From positions 1,240,001 to 1,304,000 of the forward strand of contig CAWIKY010000006.1 of the NCBI GenBank assembly GCA_963836905.1: a DNA stretch of 64,000 nt, given 5' to 3'. Every line of letters starts with the position of its first letter. The first letter of the stretch is position 1. The notes under the pieces were generated by a model that saw only the letters and a list, made by a program, of their open reading frames with translations, searched no databases and had not been told where the DNA came from. Shown piece after piece: positions 49,138-58,985 of the stretch. Source of the DNA: CAWIKY01 sp963836905. GTDB lineage: Bacteria; Pseudomonadota; Alphaproteobacteria; Caulobacterales; Hyphomonadaceae. Made by a program: the position numbers and the translations under genes.

Positions 49138-49915
49138 TACACACGTCAACCTGCACGGCGAGGCTTATGCGGAAGACCTCGATGAGGTTTTCGAACGCGC
49201 CCAAGAGGCTGGCGTTGAACGGATGATAGCAATTTCCGACAAGCTGGAAAACACGGAGTTGTTAGCCGACATGTGCCGGCAGCGTGCGAACATATGGCGG
49301 TCAGTGGGCGTGCATCCTCATTACTCGAAAGATGCACCGGCCCTTGATGCACATACCCTTTGCAGACTGGCCAGGGATGAAAAGGTTGTTGCAATCGGAG
49401 AAACCGGGCTGGACCTGCATTACGGCTATAGCCCGCTCGAGGATCAAGTCCGGGCCTTTACCGCACACATCGAGGCCAGTCAGGAAACAGGGCTGCCGCT
49501 TATCGTTCACACGCGTGAAGCGGATGAGTTGACCGGTGACCTTCTCGAAGCAGCGTATAGAGAGCGTCCTTTTCCGATCCTCATGCATTGCTACACGAGC
49601 GGACAACGTCTGGCCGATCGCGCCAGGGAGCTGGATGCCTATTTCTCAGTTTCCGGAATTCTCAGCTTCAAACGAGCTGAAGACGTGAGAGCAGTCGCGC
49701 TCGGATTTCCGCCGGAGCGCGTCATTCTCGAAACAGACTGTCCGTATCTGGCGCCGGTTCCTAGAAGAGGGCGGCGAAATGAACCGGCTTTTCTCGTTCA
49801 CGTCGCTGAAGCCTATGCCGACCTGACCGGCAAGAGCGTTGACGAGGTTTCAAACCTGACCACGAGAAATGCGATGCGCCTTTTCTCGAGCATTCCCTCA
49901 GGCGGAGCCGAATGA
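49127..49915 (+). CDS. tatD: TatD-family metal-dependent deoxyribonuclease
   Basis: 262-aa TIM-barrel nuclease. MLFDTHVNLH replaces the usual HxH pair with His-Val-Asn, recalling E. coli TatD, which also ends this strand in VNL. Other ligand blocks: AIGETGLDLHYG, PLIVHTREADEL, MHCYTSG and the late LETDCPYLAPVPRRGRRNEP. Start taken inside the end of holB; an upstream in-frame codon gives a less typical N-terminus. ATGA overlap with the next gene. Confidence 0.92.
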   Translation: MLFDTHVNLHGEAYAEDLDEVFERAQEAGVERMIAISDKLENTELLADMCRQRANIWRSVGVHPHYSKDAPALDAHTLCRLARDEKVVAIGETGLDLHYGYSPLEDQVRAFTAHIEASQETGLPLIVHTREADELTGDLLEAAYRERPFPILMHCYTSGQRLADRARELDAYFSVSGILSFKRAEDVRAVALGFPPERVILETDCPYLAPVPRRGRRNEPAFLVHVAEAYADLTGKSVDEVSNLTTRNAMRLFSSIPSGGAE

Positions 49916-50742
49916 CATCCCGTTCGACATCAATCAGAATTCTTGGCTGCGGCTCGTCAGGCGGTGTGCCACGGATCGGAAATGATTGGGGCGTCTGCGA
50001 TCCGAAACATCCACGAAACCGGCGGACACGCTGCAGTGTCCTGTTCGAACAGCATGAACCCGACGGTCACCTTGCGGGACGGCTCTTGGTCGATACCGCG
50101 CCCGACATGCGGGAACAGCTCATCGCAGCCCAAGTGGCATCAGTTGACGCCGTAATCTACACACACACTCATGCCGACCAGTGTCACGGGATCGACGATC
50201 TTCGGGTCCTTGCGATGTTGAAGCGAAAGCAGGTACCCGTATTTGGCATGAAGCAGACGATGGACGAATTACTTCAGCGCTTCGGCTATTGCTTTCGTCA
50301 GCCGGACGGCTCGCCCTATCCGGCAATTCTTCACGATGAAGACCCGTTGGTCCCGGGGATCTGGCGGACCATCCCGACAGAAACGGGTTCTATCGAGGTT
50401 CTTCCGCTCGACCAGGACCATGGCAGTGTCAGATCACTTGGTCTTCGGATTGGAAACGTCGCGTATTGCAATGACGTCGTCAGCCTACCTGACGAGACTA
50501 TGGCCGGCCTCGAAGGCCTCGATGTGCTTGTTGTGGACGCGCTGCGCTACACGCGACACCCATCCCATGCCAACGTTGCCGAAGCGCTGCAGTGGATTGC
50601 ACAGCTAAAGCCTGTGCGGGCCGTCCTGACAAATCTGCACATCGATCTCGACTATGAGACCCTCCGGTGCGAGTTGCCGGAGAATGTGGAACCGGCATTT
50701 GACGGAATGGTGCTTGGGTGCAGTCTGTCGGGGTCAGATTGA
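49912..50742 (+). CDS. MBL-fold metallo-hydrolase (PhnP-like)
   Basis: 276 aa. N-terminal RILGCGSSGGVPRIG is typical of the PhnP/RNase Z-like metallo-beta-lactamase group; metal motif YTHTHADQCHGIDD (HxHxDxxH) at about residues 83-96; later Asp in YCNDVVSLP and His in LTNLHIDLDYETL. Probably a phosphodiesterase acting on cyclic phosphates; the substrate is unknown. Coupled to tatD. Confidence 0.88.
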   Translation: MTSRSTSIRILGCGSSGGVPRIGNDWGVCDPKHPRNRRTRCSVLFEQHEPDGHLAGRLLVDTAPDMREQLIAAQVASVDAVIYTHTHADQCHGIDDLRVLAMLKRKQVPVFGMKQTMDELLQRFGYCFRQPDGSPYPAILHDEDPLVPGIWRTIPTETGSIEVLPLDQDHGSVRSLGLRIGNVAYCNDVVSLPDETMAGLEGLDVLVVDALRYTRHPSHANVAEALQWIAQLKPVRAVLTNLHIDLDYETLRCELPENVEPAFDGMVLGCSLSGSD

Positions 50743-50928
50743 TGTGGTCCGCACTCTGATGGGCTGCATTCGCCAGCCTGCTCCTGTAAATCAGCACAAC
50801 CCATTATTTCCCATAATATTGATTATGCGACTTAAGGAACGATCTCGGTTTCGTGGGCCGACATCCCTCTCCCCTGTTTTTGCAATGTCTAACTGGTCGG
50901 GATCGTCAAGACGGTGCAATGTGGCCCT

Positions 50929-52265
50929 ATGACAAAAGCTCAGGACACCCGTTTCAGACTGACGCGAACCGAGCTGTTGGCTTATGTCCTGCCGGCAGCA
51001 CCGCTTGCTGCCATGGGCTTGCCGCTCGTCGTCTTTCTGCCGCCCTATTACACCGAAGTTGTGGGGGTCCCGATCGCCACGGTCGGGGCAGTCTTCATGA
51101 TCGCGCGGTTCTGGGATCTAATTACAGACCCACTAGCGGGTATCCTGCAGGACCGTACCCGCTCAAGTTTTGGCCGTCGCCGACTATGGCTCATGATTGC
51201 GGCGCCATTGATGAGTATCGCTGCGTGGTTTCTGTTCTTTCCACCCGCAGGAAGCGGCGCTGGTATACCTGCTGGGAGCCCTTGCCTGCCTATATGTAGG
51301 CTTCACACTTGCCCAAGTGGCGCATTTGAGTTGGGGCGCTGAGCTAGCAATTGACGGCACGGAGCGGTCCCGTGTTCAGGGTTGGCGAGAGTTTGCGGTG
51401 GTGGCGGGCATGTTCGCGGTTCTTGTCGCTCCGGCAGCCATACAGCGTCTTGGGATCGGCGATTTCGGTACCTCGATCGAGTATATGGGACTTTTCATCA
51501 TTCTTGGTGTGCCGCTGACCGTTGGCCTGGCCGCGTTCAAGGTGCCTGAACCCTGCTTGCCAGTACGTCCCTCCGTTCCACTCGGTCGGGCTTTCAGTAT
51601 TGTGGCGGGTGACCATATCTTTCGCCGCATCCTTGCAGTCGAGCTCCTGACGAGCCTGGGGTTTCGGCGTTCTGGGTTCGCTTTTTCGGTTCTATTTCAT
51701 TTCGGTCGTCGGGCTGGGAGCGTTCTCCGATCTTGTTCTGCTTGTGTACTTCGCAACCGGCCTTCTCGCTGTCCCTCTCTGGCTCATGGTGAGCTACCGG
51801 CTTGGCAAGCGGACCACGTTGATGCTTGCCCTTGCCTATGCGACCTGCACAACCCTCCTGATACTCCTTGTTCCTGTCGGTAACATGCCTGCTGCTGTTA
51901 TGATGATGGCGACAGCCGGCGTCGCCTTTGGCGCAGGACCGTTTCTGCTTCGATCAATAACCGCTGACCTCTCCCGGCGAAGCGAAGCGGCGACTGCCAT
52001 GCCTGTTGCTGGTGTCTTCTACGGGATCCTTCTTATGGCAGCTAAGTTCGGTCTGGCGCTTTCTGTCGGTATTTCCTATTCCGTGCTCGGTGGTTTTGGT
52101 TTTGTCGCCAGCCTTGAAGGCGAAAATTCATCGATTGCACTGGCTGCACTCAAGACCAGCTTCATTGTCGTGCCCGCTGTCGTTTTTGGTCTCTCCGCGT
52201 GGCTGATCTACGGTTTGAACCCACGTGAGATTGATCCCGAAGAGCTACAGGGAGAAATGCAATGA
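50929..52265 (+). CDS. MFS transporter, sugar:cation symporter-like (two apparent frameshifts)
   Basis: The frames join to about 445 aa with twelve helices, in the glycoside-pentoside-hexuronide style: GVPIATVGAVFMIARFWDLITDPLAGILQDRTRSSFGRRR (Asp/Arg motif after helix 2), with the junctions near 51255-51320 (after FLFFPPAGSGA) and 51660-51750 (after VELLTSLGF). The last frame holds the C-terminal helices GPFLLRSITADLSRRSE to LSAWLIYGLNP. Substrate not predictable. The 3' end overlaps mazG (ATGA). One of the two breaks alone could inactivate it; both being sequencing errors is possible given similar breaks in essential genes. Confidence 0.72.
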
Positions 52266-53080
52266 TGCATCCAGCTGATGCGGATACCGGATTTTCAACG
52301 CTTGTGAGGATAATGTCGGCGTTGAGGGACCCTGACGGCGGGTGCCCGTGGGACCTTGAGCAGGACTTTTCGTCGATAGCCACCTATACGCTTGAAGAAG
52401 CTTACGAGGTAGTCGATGCAATCAGTCGATCGGATATGGCCGCACTGAAGGATGAGTTGGGCGACCTCCTTCTTCAGGTCGTTTTCCACAGCCAGATGGC
52501 ACAGGAGGCGGGTCATTTCGATGTCAGCGACGTTGTCGCTGCGATCACTGACAAGATGACGAGGCGTCATCCACATGTTTTCGGAACTGATCAGGTTCGC
52601 AACACTGCAGACGAACAAAAGGACGCTTGGGAAGATCAGAAAGCAGCCGAACGCGCAGAACTGGGTACATCCACTGGTTCGACCGGGGCCCTTTTCGGAG
52701 TCGCCATGGCACTCCCTGCCCTGACCCGCGCAGAAAAGCTTCAGAAACGCGCCGCACGTGTTGGCTTCGACTGGCCCGACGCCGCACCTGTCTTCGCAAA
52801 GCTCGACGAAGAGATGCTGGAGTTGAAGGAAGCGATCCAGTCAGAAGACAAAAGCGATATCGAGGAGGAATTCGGCGATCTGCTGTTTGTTGTAGCAAAT
52901 CTTGGCAGAAAGCTGGGGATTGACGGCGAGGTCGCCTTGCGTGCGGCGAACACAAAGTTCGAACGCAGGTTTTCTGCCATGGAAGCCCTGGCCGAACAGG
53001 ACGAACGAGCTTTCGACAAATTGGCGCTTGACGAGCAGGAAGCATACTGGACTGAGGTCAAGAAGCGCGAGCGGCGCTAA
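52262..53080 (+). CDS. mazG: Nucleoside triphosphate pyrophosphohydrolase MazG
   Basis: 272 aa with two MazG domains. CPWDLEQDFSSIATYTLEEAYEVVDAI (residues ~29-55) carries the EExxE metal site, followed by ELGDLLLQVVFHSQMA; the second domain has RVGFDWPDAAPVFAKLDEEMLELKEAI and EEEFGDLLFVVANLGRKLG. Hydrolyses NTPs to NMPs and tempers stringent or damage responses. Convergent with hflX; the two stop codons overlap by 4 bp. Confidence 0.94.
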   Translation: MMHPADADTGFSTLVRIMSALRDPDGGCPWDLEQDFSSIATYTLEEAYEVVDAISRSDMAALKDELGDLLLQVVFHSQMAQEAGHFDVSDVVAAITDKMTRRHPHVFGTDQVRNTADEQKDAWEDQKAAERAELGTSTGSTGALFGVAMALPALTRAEKLQKRAARVGFDWPDAAPVFAKLDEEMLELKEAIQSEDKSDIEEEFGDLLFVVANLGRKLGIDGEVALRAANTKFERRFSAMEALAEQDERAFDKLALDEQEAYWTEVKKRERR

Positions 53081-54414
53081 GCTGCCGGTACTGTATCGAG
53101 GACAAGGTCCGGAAAATCTGCCAGCAAACGGGCTGCCGATATATGATCGAGCGCAACTGTCAGGATAGTCTGTCCTGTAGCCTTGTCGCTGGTGGACCGT
53201 AGAACATCGCCATGCTCATGAAGCCAGGCAATTGCCCTGCCTCCTTCAGGAGGAATTCTCAGCGTAAATGTTTCGGAGTTCCGACCGAGTTCGCTATCGA
53301 TGAGATCGACCAGCGCGGTCAGCCCGTAATTCTTCAAAGCCGAAATAGCAATTGACGGCTTGTCGGGCTGCGTCAGTTCCCTGTCGACGAGATTTTGCTT
53401 CTGGTCCGCGTCCAGTTTGTCGAACTTGTTCCAGACTTCGATGACCGGCGGGAGCGGAATGCCGCTGGAAAGAGATAGCGCTTCTAGAATTTCTTCGACA
53501 TCCGCTTTCTGGCTCTGGGTGTCATCTGAAGCCACATCGCGGACATGCAGAAGAAGATCGGCATGCAACGCTTCATCCAGCGTCGATTTGAAGGACTCAA
53601 TTAACTGGGTGGGCAGATCCGTTATGAACCCGACCGTATCTACCAACGCCGCCTCGCCGCGTCTGGGCAGATCAATCTTCCGGAACGATGGATCAAGGGT
53701 GGCAAACGGCATGTCCTTTGCGAATGCATCCGCATCTGCAAGCTTGTTGAAAAGCGTGGATTTGCCTGCGTTGGTATAGCCAACCAAGGCGATGATCGGC
53801 ACCCCGCGTTTCGACCGGCCCGACCGGTGGAGACGGCGCGTCTTGTCCACATCCTTCAGCTGCCGCTTCAGACGTATAAGCCTCTCGTCGATCATTCGAC
53901 GGTCGCTTTCTATTTGTGTTTCACCCGGTCCTGACAGGAACCCGCCCCCGCCACGTTGGCGTTCAAGGTGGGTCCAGGTCCGCACGAGGCGGGAGCGTTC
54001 GTAGGCGAGGCGTGCCGTCTCGACCTGTAGCTGCCCGGCGCGCGACTTCGCCCGCAATCCAAAAATTTCAAGAATAAGCCCAGTCCGGTCAATCACCTTG
54101 CGACCGAGCTTTCGCTCCAGGTTTCGTTGCTGGATAGGTGTCAGGACCCCGTCGACGACCAGGAGTTCTGCGTCCGCCTCATCCAAGGCGCGTTCGATTT
54201 CAGCCAGAGAGCCGGAACCGAAGAGAATTGCGGCATTCGGTTCGCGCACTCTCTCAGGTGAAACAAAGCAACATTCACATCCCAGGGCATCAACAAGGCC
54301 TGCAGTTTCCTCAACGCGGCCGTCACTTGGAAAGCGTGCGGACCCAAGCAAGGGAATGACAACCCCCGCTCGTGAATTTCCTGTTTCAGTTCGGGTCTCG
54401 AATGGCTCGTTCAA
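53077..54414 (-). CDS. hflX: GTPase HflX
   Basis: 445-aa ribosome-associated GTPase that splits stalled 70S ribosomes. N-terminal HflX domain with LIDRTGLILEIFGLRAKSRAG-type helix and GPGETQIESDRRMIDERL coiled segment; GTPase domain with G1 GYTNAGKSTLFNKL, DTVGFITDLP (G3) and NKFD (G4). Located 3 bp after hfq, the classical hfq-hflX pair. Confidence 0.95.
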   Translation of the reverse strand: MNEPFETRTETGNSRAGVVIPLLGSARFPSDGRVEETAGLVDALGCECCFVSPERVREPNAAILFGSGSLAEIERALDEADAELLVVDGVLTPIQQRNLERKLGRKVIDRTGLILEIFGLRAKSRAGQLQVETARLAYERSRLVRTWTHLERQRGGGGFLSGPGETQIESDRRMIDERLIRLKRQLKDVDKTRRLHRSGRSKRGVPIIALVGYTNAGKSTLFNKLADADAFAKDMPFATLDPSFRKIDLPRRGEAALVDTVGFITDLPTQLIESFKSTLDEALHADLLLHVRDVASDDTQSQKADVEEILEALSLSSGIPLPPVIEVWNKFDKLDADQKQNLVDRELTQPDKPSIAISALKNYGLTALVDLIDSELGRNSETFTLRIPPEGGRAIAWLHEHGDVLRSTSDKATGQTILTVALDHISAARLLADFPDLVLDTVPAA

Positions 54415-54417
54415 ATA

Positions 54418-54669
54418 CTATTCCTCTTCAGGGTCGTCGCCTTCGAACAATTGAACCGGCTGGTTTGGCATGATCGTAGAAATGGCGTGCTTGTAGACCA
54501 GTTGAGGTGGGCGTCCTTCGCCGCGAAGCAAGACACAAAAGTTGTCGAACCAGGTGACGACACCTTGCAACTTGACGCCGTTGACCAGAAAGATTGTCAG
54601 GGGCGTGCGCGCTTTTCGCACTGCGTTCAGGAAGGTGTCCTGAAGATTTTGTTTTTTGTCCCCTGACAT
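54418..54669 (-). CDS. hfq: RNA chaperone Hfq
   Basis: 83-aa Sm-like protein. Sm1 QDTFLNAVRKARTPLTIFLVNGVKLQGVVTWFD and Sm2 LVYKHAISTIMP with the YKH motif are intact, and the tail is short and acidic (EGDDPEEE). Acts as a hexamer pairing small RNAs with mRNAs. The 124-bp gap to trkH holds no gene and probably its promoter. Confidence 0.97.
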   Translation of the reverse strand: MSGDKKQNLQDTFLNAVRKARTPLTIFLVNGVKLQGVVTWFDNFCVLLRGEGRPPQLVYKHAISTIMPNQPVQLFEGDDPEEE

Positions 54670-54793
54670 AAATCGCCCTGCCCTGTTTCGCTCACATAGT
54701 CTCGTGCGGCGATTTCGCCGCTAGTGACTGGAGTCATAGGCGATCGGCTCGCAGCCGGAAAGCTGACAAGGCAAGATATTGAAGAAAAACCTC

Positions 54794-56209
54794 TCAGGAC
54801 CGTCTGGCAAGCAATCCAAGAAGCAGGATGACCTCTAACCGGCCGACAAGCATCATGGCTGTCAGCCAAAGGGTGACAAATGAAGGTACGTATGAGCCGC
54901 TGACGAGCATCGGGTCATAGAGGATCGCGGCATTGCAAAGTGCTGAGATGGACAGCGAGATCGAGGACACGAAATCCAGCCCTGATGCAGACAGGACAAT
55001 CGCGCTTGCGAGCAGGGTTACCGCAAAGCCGGTGAGGAAGATCCAGACCGACACAACCGACAGCGGTGAGATACGCTCGCCGCGATAGCGAAACTGCAGA
55101 ACGGCGCTTGGCTGCGCCAAACGTGCAAACTCATGGCCGACACGGGCGATAAGAACCAGAAAGCGGCCGACTTTAACACCGCCTGCTGATGAGACTGCTC
55201 CGCCTCCGATGAAAATGAAGAAAATGATGGCTGCGAGCGGCAAAGAGAGCGCTATCCTGTCGAGATCCTGACCCATCCCGGATGTTGAAATGATGGAAAC
55301 CGAGGCGAACAGAAGCCCGGCAGGCGAGCGTGTGGCGTCTCCTGGTCCATGATGAAGGACCAGTGTCATCGCGACGATTGCAATCAGCAACATGATCGCA
55401 ATGGTTTCACGGTCAAGCGTACGTTTGAGCTTCCAGCGGGTAAGGCCAGCGAGAACCCCCAGATTCAATGTCGCAAAGACCAGTGTCAGAGCCAGAATGA
55501 CGAGAACCCATTCATTGTGACCAAGACTATCAGGAAACGGCGATACGAGCCCGGTCGTGGCTGCGCTGATCGACAAGGCATAGGCATCTCGCGGCGAAGC
55601 GCCGAGCATGAGCAAGCTGATGAATGCTACCGCCGCCAGACCACCTACAAGCGAACCGACCTGTACGAATACGCGGGGGATGAGTGCGAACGACTGGGCC
55701 GCCGGCGCTTCGAAGAAACGTGACCGGTGTACGGAAGGACCGGTCCGGTTCAGGTTGGCGAATAAAAGTACCGCCCCGCTGATCGCCAGCACTGCACCGG
55801 CCAGGTGAAGAATGCCCCGCCAGCCTACAACGCTCGCCGGAAGTATCTTATCGGATGCTACAATCGAGGATCCGGTCGTCGTCAGGCAGGATACGGACTC
55901 GAACAGGGCTGCGATGAAATTGCCGTCGGTCAGACGCAAGAACGGGATGGCCCCGACAAGCGAGAGTATGATCCAGGCTGAGATGAAATAGGAGAGCGTG
56001 TTCTCCAGCCCGCCGCTATCATCCTTGTCTTTCCGGGTTGCGACCAGCAGAAGAAGCGCTCCGACGATGCAGAGTGCGGCTGTAACGATAAACAGGGATG
56101 CTTGTTCGTACCTGTCATTGAAGAAGGCCCAGACCGAACAGATGAGTGCTGGCACGGTAAACGCCGAGACCAGGCTACCAAGCGCATAAAGGACTGCGAC
56201 CGGCTTCAT
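54794..56209 (-). CDS. trkH: Trk potassium uptake protein TrkH
   Basis: 471-aa membrane subunit of the Trk K+ uptake system, built of four M1-P-M2-like repeats (about eleven hydrophobic stretches). Filter-region segments include FESVSCLTTTGSSIVASD, SISAATTGLVSPFPD, SIISTSGMGQD and GGGAVSSAGGVKVGRFLVL. Length is normal. Three bp downstream of trkA, forming an operon. Confidence 0.92.
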   Translation of the reverse strand: MKPVAVLYALGSLVSAFTVPALICSVWAFFNDRYEQASLFIVTAALCIVGALLLLVATRKDKDDSGGLENTLSYFISAWIILSLVGAIPFLRLTDGNFIAALFESVSCLTTTGSSIVASDKILPASVVGWRGILHLAGAVLAISGAVLLFANLNRTGPSVHRSRFFEAPAAQSFALIPRVFVQVGSLVGGLAAVAFISLLMLGASPRDAYALSISAATTGLVSPFPDSLGHNEWVLVILALTLVFATLNLGVLAGLTRWKLKRTLDRETIAIMLLIAIVAMTLVLHHGPGDATRSPAGLLFASVSIISTSGMGQDLDRIALSLPLAAIIFFIFIGGGAVSSAGGVKVGRFLVLIARVGHEFARLAQPSAVLQFRYRGERISPLSVVSVWIFLTGFAVTLLASAIVLSASGLDFVSSISLSISALCNAAILYDPMLVSGSYVPSFVTLWLTAMMLVGRLEVILLLGLLARRS

Positions 56210-56212
56210 GGA

Positions 56213-57586
56213 TCAGGATATGAAGGCGGGATTGGCCTTGAACAGATTCTCGACCTTTCTAGTCTTGTCCCGTTCGTAGAACATGATGATCCGGTCTTTA
56301 GGCATAACGCGCATCTTACGGTCGGGGAAAAGTATCTGGTCTCCACGAACCACGGCTCCTGCGACAACGCCCTCAGGAAGGTCGTCTTCGCCAAGATGAC
56401 TGTCGAGCAGCATGGAATGGTCCAGCGTCTCTCCCTCGGCGATCTCGGCCGCCCCGTTCTCCAGCGAGTAGAGTGAAAGGATGCGGCCCCGCCGCAACTG
56501 CAGCAAGATCTGCGAAATGGTGACCGCGCGGGGATCAATAAGAACATCGACGTCCAGCGCATCGCGGATCATGGAAAGGTCCGGTGAATTGACCAATGCA
56601 AAGGTTTTGGCTGCGCCAAGGCGCTTGGCCATCGCGCTGCAAAGAAGATTCACATTATCCTGATCAGTGAGCCCGATCACCACGTCGGCAGTTTCTACGC
56701 CGGCTTCGCGCATGATCTCGGGATTGAGACCGTCGCCATTAATGACGATGGCACGTTTCAGCTTCCCTGCAGCAGCCTCGGCGACTTGAAGGTCTCGTTC
56801 TATGAGCCTGACACGTCTGGCTTTTCGTTGTTCCAGCTGACGCGCAACATTCAGGCCGATACTGCCTGCACCAATGATCACGATCCGTTGATCAGCTTCC
56901 GCTTTCAGGCCCAACAGCTCGGTCAGGCGTTCGGTCTGTCCCGCTTCAATTGCCAGAAAGACCCGGTCTTCGGGCACAAGCTGGTCATTGGCCGATGCGG
57001 CAAATGTCTTGTTCTTGCGGGATATGCCGAGAACACGTGCATTGAGGCCTGGAAAGAGTTCACCGATCTGGCGAAGGGCTGTATTTGCGAGTGGCGTACC
57101 TTCTTCAATCTCCACCCCGATACAGCGCACCTTCCCGTCAGCCAAAGGTACACTGAAGAACGCGCCGGGTGTTTCGAGGCGCTGGAAGATCGATTCTGCG
57201 ACTTCGACCTCCGGTGAGATGATCACATCGACATGCAAGCCGTTTGGAAAAAGCTGGTTCCGGTCTTTTTCCGTGTAGGCAGATGACCTGATACGGGCAA
57301 TTTTGGTTTGAACATCGAAGAGCGAGTGGGCGATCTCACACGTCAGAATGTTCACTTCGTCCGAGTGGGTTACCGCAATGACCATGTCAGCGTCTTCCGC
57401 ACCCCCGCTTCGTTGAACATCAGGGTGCGCGGCGTGACCAACGATCCCCTGCACATCGAGTTCCGCCGTTACCTGACGCACGAGAGCCTGATCTTCATCG
57501 ATCATCGTAATTGTATGGCCGTCGGCGGACAAACGGCGCGCTATGCCCTGCCCCACCCTGCCGGCGCCACAAATCAGAATCTTCAA
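56213..57586 (-). CDS. trkA: Trk potassium uptake regulatory protein TrkA
   Basis: 457-aa cytoplasmic nucleotide-binding regulator of TrkH. Two RCK repeats: first Rossmann motif ILICGAGRVGQGIARRLS (residues 2-19) plus RCK_C, second IVIIGAGSIGLNVARQLE near residue 232 plus RCK_C with MKDRIIMFYE-like end. Placed between ntrX and trkH, as in most alphaproteobacteria. Confidence 0.94.
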   Translation of the reverse strand: MKILICGAGRVGQGIARRLSADGHTITMIDEDQALVRQVTAELDVQGIVGHAAHPDVQRSGGAEDADMVIAVTHSDEVNILTCEIAHSLFDVQTKIARIRSSAYTEKDRNQLFPNGLHVDVIISPEVEVAESIFQRLETPGAFFSVPLADGKVRCIGVEIEEGTPLANTALRQIGELFPGLNARVLGISRKNKTFAASANDQLVPEDRVFLAIEAGQTERLTELLGLKAEADQRIVIIGAGSIGLNVARQLEQRKARRVRLIERDLQVAEAAAGKLKRAIVINGDGLNPEIMREAGVETADVVIGLTDQDNVNLLCSAMAKRLGAAKTFALVNSPDLSMIRDALDVDVLIDPRAVTISQILLQLRRGRILSLYSLENGAAEIAEGETLDHSMLLDSHLGEDDLPEGVVAGAVVRGDQILFPDRKMRVMPKDRIIMFYERDKTRKVENLFKANPAFIS

Positions 57587-57599
57587 GCCAGTCCGTCCT

Positions 57600-58985
57600 T
57601 CAGGTTCTGCCGTTTGCGGACAGGTTTACACCCAGCGCCTTCAGTTTTCGATGCAGGGCGGAACGTTCCATCCCGATGAACGCGGCAGTGCGCGATATAT
57701 TGCCGCCAAAGCGTGTGATCTGCAATTCGAGGTATTCCTTCTCGAACTGCTCGCGAGCGTCTCTAAGGGACATGCCGATGACCTCGACTGACCCGTTATC
57801 GGTCGTGCTGAAGGGTCCGTTGATCTGTTCACGAGGGATCTCGTCTGCCTGGACCGGTCCCGCGTTTTCAGGGGACGACATGATCAGCACCCGCTCGATC
57901 ACGTTGCGAAGCTGACGCACGTTTCCGCGCCAGTTCGAGGATTGCAGGATCGCGATTGCCGAAGCAGAGAAAGGTCTGGGGTAAAGCCCCGACGTTTCGC
58001 TAGCCCGCCGAACGAAGTAGGTGACCAGATCAGGAATATCCTCGCGGCGCTCTTCAAGCGGCGGCACCGAGAGAGGGACCACGTTAATCCGATAAAACAG
58101 ATCTTCGCGGAAACGCCCCGAGGTAATCGCCAGATTGATGTCGGAAGACGTTGACGTGATCAACCGCACGTCGACATCCACATCGGTATTGCCACCAACC
58201 CGTCTGAATCGCTGATCGGTCAGGACCCTCAATATCTTTTTCTGTGTCTCCAACGGCATATCGACGATCTCGTCGAAATAGAGTGTTCCCTTGTGTGCCT
58301 TCTCGAGAAGACCAATCGAAGAAACCCGCTCGTCTTCGCCCTCTTCGCCAAAAAGCTCACGCTCCATCTGGTCCGGGACAATGCTTGCCGCACTGATGGC
58401 CACAAAAGGACCGTCGGCACGTCTCGACCGGTTGTGAACGAGCCTGGCGGCCAGTTCCTTCCCGGAACCGGGCGGGCCTGAAATGAAGATACGTGAATTG
58501 GTTGGGGCGACCTTCTCGATCGCCGTTCGCAACTGCGTCGCTGCCACAGATCGACCAAGCAGTTCGTCTCCTGCCGAGAGATGCACCTTGAGGGCATCAT
58601 TTTCGCGTCGCAGTCGTGCGGCTTCAAGGGCGCGCTCGACGACCATCAGAAGACGATCGGATTTGAAAGGCTTCTCGATGAAATCATAGGCGCCCCGTTG
58701 GATCGCCGTAACCGCGGTTTCGATCGTACCGTGGCCACTGATAACGATAACCGGCAGGATTGGATCTATCGACTTCAGGTATTGAAGCAGTTCGAGTCCG
58801 TCGATGCCACTGCCTTGCAGCCAGACATCCAGCACGACCAGGGCGGGTTGGCGTGCCTTTACAGCCTGCATTGCACCTTCTGCAGTCGCGGCTGTCCTTA
58901 CTGTGTAGTTCTCGTCCTCAAGGACGCCGGCGATCAAATCCCTGATATCGGGTTCGTCATCAATGACGAGGATTTCAGCAGTCAT
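57600..58985 (-). CDS. ntrX: Response regulator NtrX
   Basis: 461-aa regulator partnered with NtrY. Receiver ILVIDDEPDIRDLIAG with Asp in LVVLDVWLQGSGIDG and Lys in FIEKPFKSDRL; AAA+ domain with FISGPPGSGKELAARLVHN and GTLYFDEIVDMPLETQK; C-terminal Fis-type helix ISRTAAFIGMERSALHRKLKAL. The GAFTGA loop is absent (ELFGEEGEDERVSSIGLLEKA), so activation with sigma-54 is doubtful. ATG at 58985 overlaps the ntrY stop. Confidence 0.93.
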   Translation of the reverse strand: MTAEILVIDDEPDIRDLIAGVLEDENYTVRTAATAEGAMQAVKARQPALVVLDVWLQGSGIDGLELLQYLKSIDPILPVIVISGHGTIETAVTAIQRGAYDFIEKPFKSDRLLMVVERALEAARLRRENDALKVHLSAGDELLGRSVAATQLRTAIEKVAPTNSRIFISGPPGSGKELAARLVHNRSRRADGPFVAISAASIVPDQMERELFGEEGEDERVSSIGLLEKAHKGTLYFDEIVDMPLETQKKILRVLTDQRFRRVGGNTDVDVDVRLITSTSSDINLAITSGRFREDLFYRINVVPLSVPPLEERREDIPDLVTYFVRRASETSGLYPRPFSASAIAILQSSNWRGNVRQLRNVIERVLIMSSPENAGPVQADEIPREQINGPFSTTDNGSVEVIGMSLRDAREQFEKEYLELQITRFGGNISRTAAFIGMERSALHRKLKALGVNLSANGRT